From assembly GCA_022410635.1 (NCBI GenBank), contig JAJVDF010000137.1:839803-903802 (forward strand): 64,000 bases of DNA, in the 5' to 3' direction. Made by a program: the position numbers and the translations under genes. Positions 33,901 through 45,400 of the stretch are shown piece by piece. Each line of letters opens with the position of its first letter. Positions within the stretch are counted from its first letter, which is position 1. This stretch comes from Tretioscincus oriximinensis (Eukaryota > Chordata > Lepidosauria > Squamata > Gymnophthalmidae). Under the pieces are notes generated by a model. The model searched no databases. It was not told where the DNA came from and saw only the letters and a program-made list of their open reading frames with translations.

Positions 33901-36900
33901 CACCCAGTGCTTAAAAGCCCCTGCAATAGTCCGCTTCAAAGGGAAGCAAGAATGAAAACTTAACTTCTAAAAAGAAAGCTGCCTTTCAGACTATTGAGAC
34001 AGTTGCGCCATCTGGTGGGCTCTCGTGTCACCTGTAAGAAAAGCACAGACAGGATAGGTCCTCTCTGGGCACAAAGAATCCCCAAAGGGGCAATTCATTA
34101 CCATCCCACCAGCTGGTGGGGGCATGCTTGGAGGATTCCCCCCTCCATCTCACCTGGGGTCTTCTGATGCTGCATATATGGTTTGCAGTGATGAGGTTGT
34201 TCTTTTAGCTTCAGATTTGGAGGATCCGGAACTTGAAGGAACAATTAAAAGGAATCTTTACTGAGGAAGAAGACATTCTTACAGAACAGCACAAGGAACC
34301 TCAACATTCATTCACTGTCAGACTTTTCTCTGTGGACGAATATCCTAAGATGCTAGCCCCTCTCAGCCTCAAACCAGTGGCAGGGGAGACTCCTGATACT
34401 TCTGATGCTGCTGATACTTCTGATGCTGCTAGCCACTACCTCTGGACAGCAGTCAGTGCCTTAATCCTGGCCTTAGTGGCAGACGCCGCTCTGAACTCCA
34501 TGCTGCTAAACACGAGGGCTATGACAGCCAATACAGCTGCTAGACAGGCCTTGTGGCTTAAATTCTGGAACGTGGATGTCATGTCAAAATCGAACCTGAC
34601 TTCAGCTCCCTTCTCGGGGGGAATCCTGTTCAGTGTGGAAGCCCTAAAGGATATCCTTGTTGAATCCAAGTGTAAGAAGAAAGTAATGCCATCTTGCCCT
34701 GCCACTCCCTCATCATCTTCAACCAACAAGGACAAACGCTACTCTTTCCGCAAAGGTTATNGCTACTCCTGTCGTTATTTCCCTAACAACTGAACCCAGC
34801 GCTCCTACAACAGTTCCAGGGGCCCCAACCAAGGCAGCAGCAGAGCAGTAGCACCCGGGGCCAACCCTTCCATCCTCTGAAAAAGGACTGAAGAGGAGTT
34901 TCCGGATACCATTGATCAAGTTGGGGCCATCTTGGTCTTTTCTTCCATGTTTGGAAAGACTCTAAAGTTGACAGTTGGGTTCTTGAAGTTGTGTCTAAGG
35001 GATATGATTCAGAGTTACTTTCCTGCCCCCCTCCCAGGTTCATTCAATCTCTTTCCTCTATCAAACCATCTCAAAGGCGGGAGGTAATGAAAGCCCTTTA
35101 TCGCCTGAAGCATATAGGCGCTGTGGAACCTGTCCCCAACTTTACAGAGGCAAAGGGGTTTATTCACTTTTCTTTGTGGTCAAGAAACGTTCAGGGGGTT
35201 GGCGTTCTATACTTAGTCTTAAATATGTTAATAAATTTATGGCGCAGAAACATTTCAAAATGGAAACTGTCCAGTCTATTCACCTTGCGATTTAACCAAG
35301 ACAATTCCTTATCTCACTCGACCTGGCAGATGCCTATATGCATATACCCATCAGACCATCCTCTAGGAAGTTTCTCCGTTTTGCCTTGGGTTCCTCCCAC
35401 TGGCAGTTTAAGGTCCTCCCATTTGGTCTCTGTAGCGCACCCCCCCCCCCATCTGTTCAGTAAAACTTTGGACCAGCTTGTGGGACTTATGTGCCTCAAG
35501 GGCCTAAATATTTATGATTATTTGGATGACCTTCTTATTGCACATGACTCTCCGAAAGCAACCTGCTCCACGGCAGACCAAGCTATCTTTATTCTCCAGA
35601 GTTATGGGTTCATAACAAACTGGGGGGAAAGCTCTCTAGAACTTTCTCATCCTTGGTTAATTTGGGAGTACGGATTGACACTGTAAAGGGTACAGCTGTC
35701 CCATACCTGGACAGATCCAGGAACATTGTATCTAGGGCACGCCTTTGCATTATCCAGTCAGAATCTACCATCGCTAACCTTGCCACCCTACTGGGTAAGA
35801 TGGTCTCTGTATACGATTTGGTCCCTTGGGCATGTTACCACTCTACAGCCTTCCAGTGGTTCCTTTTACCTACCAAGATTATTGCTTTGTGACTGTATAG
35901 GTCTGCGGCACTGCCACAAGAACTCTGTCTTTCCAGTGGTGGATGGAGATTTATCATCTTCAGGTTGGTTCTCCCCTAGCCCTTCCAGAATGTATGGTAG
36001 TTACCACCGTTAGCCTGGAAGGCGGGGGTGGCCATTCTTTGGATGGAACTGCCCAAGGGGTGTGGTCTCAGGAGAATAAGGGCCATTCCATTAACTGGCT
36101 GGAGCTAAAGTCCATTTACCTGTCTCTCCAATCTTTTCAGTCTTTAATTTTTGGGGCCCATGTCTTGGTTCAGACTGACAACGGGGACGGTCAAGGCCAC
36201 CAGACAAGAGGGTTCTAGGTCTAAATCCACCATTACAAATTGGATATCTTCAGATCCAGAAGGGCATCCATGGGCATGGTGGTTCTTCAGCATATTCTGG
36301 TGGATGACTCTCCCTCGTTCCCACCCAATCTCTCTTGGGATGCTTTGGTACATCCCATTGTCAAGGCATCTCTTCCCTGCTCCATCCTCTGAGAAAGGAA
36401 AACTGGACTTACCGTGAGGTGGTGTTCTAGAGGATGGAGACGGAAGAGATGCCACTCCTCCCGTCACTAGGGAGATTTGGGCAGTATCTAGAGTGGTATT
36501 TTCTTATCTATTGTCTTTGTACACTTATTATGAGTACTAGTTTTTTCCTTTGGTATTCCTTCATTAAACATAGTTGAAACCTTTGAACTTTCTCATGCCT
36601 TGTCTTTTACTGTGGATACCTTTTCAAATTGCTTACTTTATTGGGCTCCAAAAATGACTGGGTCCAGCCCTATTGCAGGGGCTTTTGAGCACTGGGTGGT
36701 ACCATCTGTCGCTTCCTGCAGGAGGGCTCGGAACAACCCACTGCCAGGGCATCTCTTCCCTCTCTGTCCTCTAGAACACCGCCTCACGGTAAGTCCGGTG
36801 TTCCTTTCTTGTTAGCCTCTAAAGTGCCGCTTGTAGCATGGCTGCGGTGGGGTTGTCACTGGTGCCTGTGGGCGAAGGTTTTGCCTTTCGCTGCTGCTAG

Positions 36901-39416
36901 AGATGCTCAATTGGTAGGCCAATGTGTGAGACAGAACTGGATGAACTGTGGGCCAGTTTGATCTGCCTGTTCTTAGTTTCTCAGCCTGGCTATCTGAAGG
37001 AGCGCCTTCTACCATAGAGACCTGGGCGTATATTAAGATCTCGAGGCCTTCTGGGAATTCCTTCCCTTTCAGAGGGTGGGGGCATGTAAGAGGGCCTTCT
37101 CCGTGGTGGCCCCCACACTCTGGAATAGCCTCCCTCTAGAGGGTCGCCAGGCCCTACACTGTACAATTTTCGGCACTTGGTAAAAACATACCTGTTCACC
37201 CAGGCTTTTGATGCTTAAATATTGTAACTTCATTCTGTCCTTCCAGGGAAGGTGGGTGGGTTGCAGGGAGGGAAGGAGGGTATGGATNTTTTTAAACATT
37301 TTATTATGTGTTCTTTTTTGCAAGCAGTAGTGTTTGGAATCAGGACAAAAATACGGTTTGCTGGAAATGTATTAGGAGTGGTGGGGAGTTGACTATTGTG
37401 TGGGAGTTTTTGGTTTTTGTTAGGATATTTATATATGCTTTACTGTAAGGCCCTATGGAAAAAGGGCATTATAAATAAGCACCTATTACCTATTTTGTTG
37501 CTTTGCCATGTTGCAGAACCTGGCAAATTTGATGAGCTCTCAGACATGGAAAGAGAAAATAAAATAAAGGAATTAAAGAGCAGTTTTTACGTTTTGTTTC
37601 ACCATCTTCAGCCATTCTTCGCCCTGAGCTATAAAGAGAAATTTCCTACAAATGGATGGAAAGTTTATGATCCCGTGGCAGAGTACAAGAGGCAGGTGGG
37701 TCGTGTGACTATTTCTGTTCTTGGCCATTGAGTTTCCTGTGGCTTCAGACAATAATTTTCATGCCTATTGCCTGGTCCAAACGGGTTGAGTCAAAGGAGG
37801 CTCTGCAGCTACATCAGGGCTCCAGGAAGGGCCCTTGCAGTGGTGCCCAACACTGCCTGATGCGTGGTCAGAAGCCACTGCAGGATATTNCATGGGAAGA
37901 AGAGCTGGACGAGCATTGGCAGTCATGTACACCAGCCAACGCGTGATGCCTTAGGGACAAGNAAGAGAAAGGGAAGCAGCNTGAGCTTTCCTAGGCAAAG
38001 TTACTCCTTCAGATTCGCCTTNGAACACTCGTGCGGCCTCCCTTTGNCTTGTTAGTCCCCAAAGTGAAACCACCTTCCCGGCCCCTGTTAGATTGTGCTA
38101 CAAAACTTGGGTGGAGCTGTGCAATTCCACGTATAAAACAGGGCTCCTTTTTAAAAGGTTTGTTGCTTCACTTGCAGGGTTTGCCCAATGAGAGCTGGAA
38201 AATATCCAAGATCAACAGCACGTACGACTTCTGCGACACTTACCCTGCTGTCCTTGTTGTGCCAACCAGTGTGAAAGATGATGACCTCTCTAGAGTTGCA
38301 GCTTTCCGGGCAAAAGGCAGAGTGCCAGTAAGTGACGCTCTGGAGTTAGAAGCAAGTCCTGGCACTATGAGTCAGCAGTGCAAGCTGATGCCACTGAGCT
38401 CCGTCAACGGCTACTAGAACAGGCAGCAAAAATCTGTCTCTAAAGGTTATTTGCATAAAATCTGAGAGCAGGTGAAGGTTTTGCCTTTGACTTCCGTTTG
38501 GGATGCCCAGAAGCAGTCGGTGAGCAGCAGTGGGTGAGACAGGAAGCTGGATTAGATGAAAGACAGGGGTATAATAAAGTTTATTTATAACGCTNCTTCC
38601 ACCAAAGGGCGGCACACATAGGTTTTTTGCTTTCTCCACAACAGGCATGCTGAGAAGTAGGTGGGGCTAAGAGAGTTCTAAAGAACTGTGACTGGCCCAA
38701 GTGTCACCCAGCTTGCTTCCTAGAGGAGTGTAGAATCAAACCAAGAGGCTACCACTTTAGAGCCCAACACTAACCACTGCACCATACTGGCTCTCAAGTT
38801 ACCAGTGGTTATTAGAACAGATTCTTAAGCATTATCTTCTGCTTAAGGCATTCTGAGATAGGCATTAGTCCTGTGAATGCCATTTGCAGGGAGTCGAAAG
38901 CTTTTCCCTTCACCTTCTGCTTGAGATCCCCAGAAGCAACTGGTGAACCCTGGTGTGCGACAGGGCAATTGGCTCCTCTTCAGATCTTCTCAAAAGAAAA
39001 CAGTAAAAGGAACAAGGAAGGCTAAACAGTTCCAAGCGATGTGCAACATTTTGGGTGTTTTTTTGTAGCAGCAGAGAACATCCAGTTGTTTCTTTCCATT
39101 GTCTAAAATACCATGTTTTTGTTTGCACAGAGATACATGGTGTGTGCGTGTGCGCGTGTGTGTGTGAGATCCTTCTATTGGTTAGAGAGACAAGTTTATG
39201 AGCTGCTAAGATCACATACAAAGTACATCACCAATTCCTCCCAAAGTGGGCAGTATGGAGAAATACAGAGATAAACGGAGTTATGTCATAAAACGATAAG
39301 AGCCCTTTATTGCTTCTTCTTCCATTTCAAATCTTTTCATGGATCCATGGCTCTTTTGCTTGAACACTTTTCTTACCCTATTTTGTAACCATTTCAAAAA
39401 TTCTGCCCCTTCTCCC

Positions 39417-39448
<32 letters not shown>

Positions 39449-42400
39449 ATGATCCCTGCCCTCATGAAAAAGTGAGAAGAGGTTTCATAAACCTGCAGAG
39501 GGTCCCCTTTTGCTTACTGGCCACAATTCCTTTCCTTAGGTGCTCTCCTGGATCCACCCCGAAAGCCAAGCCACCATCACCCGTTGCAGCCAGCCTCTCG
39601 TCGGCCCCAGTGACAAGCGCTGCAAAGAGGATGAGAAGTACCTCCAGACCATCATGGATGCCAATGCTCAGTCCCACAAGTTGTTCATTTTTGATGCCAG
39701 GCAGAGCAGCGTTGCAGATACCAACAAGGTGGGATTAACCGAGCAGGCTTGGGAGGGGGTTTGCAAGTGGAAAAATACCTAAAACATTTTGAACACATTA
39801 GGAGCGGTACGAATGGCTCCGTCGCTTAGGAAATGTTCTCTGATCCGGGAGATGGGGTTTCGAAGCCCTGTGTCAGACGTGGGGAGGGGTGAGCACCTTC
39901 TACTAGCCTGNACCTCTAGCCAACCCAGCTATTCCTGGTTGTACCGCCCCTCTCAACAGCCAGTGGAGTGGGAACCCGGGGTAGGGCCTTCTCGGTGGTT
40001 GGCCCCAGTCTTTGGAATTGTCTTCTCCTCGAGGTGCTTCTGTCACCATCGTTGTATGGTTTTAGAAGATCCTTGAAGACGCACCTCTTTCACCTGGCCT
40101 TTGGTTAGATCCTGTTTTTATACTGTTTTTAATTTGTTAATTTTATGTTGGTATTTTACTGTTCGCCGCCCTGAGACCTTCAGGTATGGGGCCGGATATA
40201 AATATAAATAAATAATAAAAAATAAAGCAAGAATTGCAAGAAATTGCAACTGACTGCAAGTAGATACATGGGAATCACCACAGCCTGGTGGGGAAGATAG
40301 AATGTCAGCCTACCCTTGTAAGCCGCTTTGAGTGCCTTTGAAAGGTGAGAAAAGTGGGGTATAAGAACCCAGTTCTTTTTCTTCTAAAACAGAAGGTGCT
40401 GAAATTGAAGACCAGAAACAGGCTTGGGTCCCACTCCCTTCCTTCTTGCAAGGAACCTTGCAGTCAGTTGCCTTCGCCCATGTTTTGAACACATTTGCGT
40501 TTTTCCTGTTTGCTTTGTGACAATACGGTCAACGGACTAATCGCTGTTAAATTGTATATAAATCTATTAGAAGAGATGGTGACCCCAACCAGCCAGGATA
40601 GATTTAAGAGCGGTTTGGACAGATCCATGGAGGGCGGGTCTATCAATAATCGCTGGTGGCTCCGAGCAGGAGAGGCAGCAGGACAGTTTTAGGGAGTGGA
40701 GCGTGGCTGAAGGTTCGCCTGCATGATGCCCGTGATGTTCTTCTGTTCCAGGCGAAAGGTGGCGGCTACGAATGTGAAAGTGCCTACCCAAACGTGGAGC
40801 TGATCTTCTTGGAAATCCCCAATATCCACGTCATGAGGGAGTCCCTGCGGAAGCTAAAGGACGTTGTTTACCCCACCATTGATGAGTCCCATTGGCTCTC
40901 CAATGTGGAAAGTACACACTGGCTGGAGTACATTCGGGTAGGAGGGGACTGATAGGAAACATAACACCTGAGGCTCCCTGTTCTGGAATGTTAAGACCTG
41001 TGGCAATCTCTATCCCAGGGTTGTTTTCATGCAGAGCCAAAATCTTTGGGCTTTTCCAAACATAAAATACATAAATTCTCCTTTTCCCTCCCCCCTGTGG
41101 ATATATCGATCTTGTAAAAATAATTTAATCTTCTCTGTTCGAAGAACATCAAAATTGTTTCTATCAAAAGTTCATTTGTGGCCATAGGCAGTCCATAGGC
41201 AATGAGCTTCTCCCACTTTCCGCTCCGTGACTCCTTTAGTATTGTTACAATTGCACGCAATCTCTTCTCTCTTAGAAAATCTGATGGGGGCGATCAGATA
41301 AAGTCCAGCACTTTAATCATTACACCATCATTACACCAGTGTAAAGGGCCACAGCCCATAGTATTTTCAGAGTTCCAATTGCATATAAGTCTTTCGTGCT
41401 CCCTGTTATTATGGCAAAAGCTCTTGTGGCCTCTTTCGTCCTGGTGAAGCATTAAAAATTTGGTGTTTTCCTTTTTCTTTCAGATGCTTCTGGCTGGAGC
41501 AGTGCGAATCGCTGACAAAATAGAGTCTGGCAAGACCTCAGTGGTGGTGCACTGCAGCGATGGCTGGGACCGCACAGCCCAGCTGACCTCTTTGGCCATG
41601 CTGATGCTCGACAGCCACTACAGGACCATCAAGGGCTTTGAAGTCCTCTTGGAGAAGGAGTGGATGAGCTTTGGGCACCGGTTTGCAATGGTGAGTCTGG
41701 GACAGCTGCAGAAAAGGAATCTCTTTTTAAAAAGGTTAGTGGCTGCTAAACCAGGCCATGGAGTCATACAGAAGGCACAGGCACCTGTGCTGTGGTATCC
41801 TGGAGGGATCCATTAGATGATGCAGCAAAGACCTGTAGAGATGCTGAGGCCGTGAACCTTCTCCCTTGGCCCCAGAACTTGCTGAGGCTAGACCAACCTT
41901 GAGTGGACTTTGGGTCCAGGGAGACTGGCCTGGTTCAGGTGTGGATGTTCTTGTTCTACATGGCTTTATGAGGGCCCCTTGGACTGGCCCAGCTGATCCA
42001 GATGTACTGGCAGGATGCAGGGAAAGACCTTCAGCCTTTCTAAAAGCCTTTCTCTAAAAAGCCTTGAAAGGTTTATTTGAGATCAATGTGCTCATCAACC
42101 ATGAAACTCTGGCTCACGGCAATCATCGTTATTCTTGTTATTATTCTTTGCCTTTTCCAGCGCGTAGGGCACGGGGACGATGACCATGCAGATGCAGACC
42201 GGTCGCCCATTTTTCTCCAGTTCATCGATTGTGTTTGGCAAATGACAAAACAGGTGGGCGCCCCTTTACCGGGTCTTTTTCTCAATTTTCCTACAAGCAC
42301 ATTAAAAAAACCTTCCACGAAGGAAATACTTTTATATCTGAGACAGTGGCGTGGCCTCCCCCCAAGGCTTTAGACCTTCCCATCAGCCTGATCCTTTCTT

Positions 42401-45400
42401 AAATTTTGTATCTAAACTATATACCTCAGCAGATTGGCCAGAGCTGTTTGGTGGAACTGAGAGTACAGCCTCACAGAGGGATAATGAAGGGCCTGTGTCT
42501 GTTGGTCTGTGTTGGCATTTCATTCCCACAAAAGAACCTCATCTCATAGGTCCTCCTGTGTGTGGAATCAGGACAGAACTTGCTCTAAAGCAGACCTCAA
42601 AAAAGGGCGTTTGAGAGGCGATCTGATTGAAGTGTATAAAATCCTGCATGGGATGGATAAGGATGAATAGAGAAAAAATTGTTTTCTCTATCACGTAACA
42701 CTAGGACCAGAGTTATTCCTTGAAACTAATGGGCAGAAGAGTGAGAACAGACAAAGGAAAGTATTTTTTCACCCAGAGGGTCATCAGCCTTTGGCATTTA
42801 CTCCCGGAAGAGGTGGTAGTAGCCAGCAGCCTGGATAGCTTTAAGAGATGATTAAACAAGTTCATGGACACAAAGGGTATATATAAATAGCTACTAGGGT
42901 GGGTGTCTTGCTCCTGCCTCTGGGATGGAGCAACAGGCAGGAGTCTCGAAATACCATTTGCAGGGACTCAAGAAAGGTGAAGGTTTTGCCTTCTTCTACT
43001 TCAGACTGCCCTATCCATTAAAGCTGTCCCTGTTTCTAAGCGATACTTCAAATTCCAGTAGTTATGGTACGACTTACCTCCTAGGTCCCAGAACGTCACC
43101 CCACAGGTAAGTATGTCAATGGGGTGTGCTTGTCCAGACTGCCCAGGGGCAATCAGTGGGCTAGACTAGATGCGCTGTTGCTCGATTCAGCAGGGCTCCT
43201 CTTACGTTCTTGCTGTGTTTGTTTGAGATCAGAATACTTTGCAAGGAGATCTTGTACTCTTTAGAAACTAGCAAGAAAAAGGCAGGCAGTATCAGAATTG
43301 AAAACTGAAGCAGCTGAACATAAGAACATAAGAAGAGCCATACTGGATCAGGCCACAGCCCATCAAGTCCAGCATTCTGTGTCACACAGAGGCCCACCAG
43401 ATGCACCTGGGCAGTCCGAACAGAGGAAAGCAAAATATGCTGCTCCTGTTCGTGACTCCCTGCAAATGGTATCTCAGGAGTCCTGCCTGTTGCTCCATCC
43501 CAGAGGCAACAAAGTTCATCCTACCTTCCTTTTTCTCGTTTACCGGAATTTATTTACATTTTTACATTTCTATAGCACCCTATACCCAAAGTTCTGAAGG
43601 CGGTTAGCAATAAAAAACATATTAACCTATTAAAACAACAGTATCTGAAAGTAGTGGAGGGGAAGCAGTTTTTTCAGCCAGTGGCCAGGTGAACGAGGGG
43701 TGAGTCCTTGTCAGCCTCTAATGTGCTACAGAACCCCCAGTCCAGATACTCTGAAGCAGAGCGTTGCATTAGTCAGAATCCCAAGGTGGAGCAGAGTGGC
43801 TGCTGGCTTAATGTAAACGAACCTCCGAACTCTTCTTCCACACAATCCATAAAAGAGAAATTAAGGCCTCTCAGGAGATGCCGCCTTAACTTCTTTCCCA
43901 GTGAATTGGTCTGAAGCTACCTTGCTGCCATCTATTTTGCACAGTAGTGTAACTCAGAGAAGTCGGCGTGTTCGTCTGGATTCAGAATTTCTCTCCAGCA
44001 AACTCGTAGCACCTTAGAGACTAGCAAGGAAAAGGGAGGCAGCAGGAGCTGCTGTAGACAAGTCTGCTTCTTCCCTATCAAACAGGTTAAATTCTATCAC
44101 AGACTTTTGTAAATTGTCTCCTTGCTTTATTCCATCATCAAATATGTACGTAGGAGGGAATGTTCATGTGAAATTCTGCTTCTCCCCAATAATGAATAAA
44201 TCTATGTAACAAAATACTTTGTTGCTTTAGTTTCCAGCAGCATTTGAATTCAACGAACTGTTTTTGATCACCATTTTGGACCATCTTTACAGCTGTCTCT
44301 TCGGCACCTTTTTATACAACTCTGAGCACCAGCGAGTAAAAGAGGTAAGCCGGCTGCGTGGTTATTTATGGGGAGACAAAGACCAGCTTCCCTGTTCCGT
44401 ACAGCTGAAAGTGCTACATGCAGCTTCCTTCTCAGGTTTCCCTTGATGTACAAAAGAGAGACAAAGTTCTGCAGGTACCTGCACTCACTCTCTCTCTTTT
44501 CCAAGACACATGGTGATATGGAATCATCTGATACTTGGAAGTGTGTGTGTGGTCCTCATTCTCTGGCTGAAAGACTAGAAGAAGACTGCAGAAGGAGGGG
44601 AGAATGGGCTGACGGTGTGCATGCTCAGAACTTTAGATCATCATTGTTATATTTACACTGATATTCTGCCCTATTTCCGAAGGTCTCAGAGTACAATAAA
44701 AGCAAGAGTACAGAATTCGAGTGGGGAAGAAAAAGCTGTTTCTTCAACCAAAGGCTAGATTAGAGAGTGTATTTTCAAAGACTGGTGCTGATGATTGAGG
44801 CACCTCAAAGGAGATTCCTTCGCCTTGGGGCCACCACAGAGAAGACGCCACCTCGGGTTCCCACGCCCATTGCTGCTGCTGAGGGGAATGTTGCAAGCCT
44901 TTTCTGTAGCAAGCCATGGGCAGGTGGATACGGGAGGAGGCCTTCCTTTAGATCTTTGGGGCCCAAGTTATTTGGGGCCTTATGAATTAAGGTTAACATG
45001 GTGGTGCAAGCGTGGGGGTTTCAACAGAGATATTGGAGTTCTTGGCCTTGTGCGTCGGCCGTGGAGAGGGGGGAGCACCTTCCACTAGCCATAGCATCAG
45101 CCAGCCCAGCTGTTTGAAAGCAAAAAATTGGCAAGTAGAGGCACAGTTGGATAAATCACAGTTAAATGAAGACCAGGGGAATCTGGTGGGGAAGATGAAA
45201 CAGGTGAAAAATAACCTTGTAAGTCACTCTGAGTCCCTTTGGGTAAGAAGGGCCATAGTTCTTTAGAACTATTATTATTATCATCATCATCATCATCATC
45301 ATTATCATTATTATTGAATTGGCCTCGGCAGCTCTTTCAAGACTTGCGTGATGTTTGTCTGGCCAGTTGTTCCGGTCCGCAGTCTGGCTAGCATTGTTAT

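Larger units (their letters stand above)
33823..36810 (+). mobile_element. DIRS-type retrotransposon, internally deleted, with inverted ends and internal complementary region
   Basis: Order: left inverted end 33823-33931; gag-like region about 34200-34800 ([38 protein letters not shown]); reverse transcriptase about 34990-35690 in broken frames ([24 protein letters not shown] box); then RNase H-like region 35650-36190 ([42 protein letters not shown]); internal complementary region 36354-36453; right inverted end about 36662-36810. The tyrosine recombinase expected after RNase H is absent: only about 150 nt separate the two. Stops, shifts and one N are present, so it is not active. It sits in the MTMR1 intron between exons 6 and 7, sense to the gene. 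Confidence 0.9.

Noticed and set aside
37396..37611. Possible 5' extension of MTMR1 exon 7 (frame open, acceptor-like TTTGCCATGTTGCAG near 37515)
   Set aside because: Using that acceptor gives the wrong phase after exon 6 and a stop. The exon from 37612 has the exact length and phase of its MTM1 counterpart.
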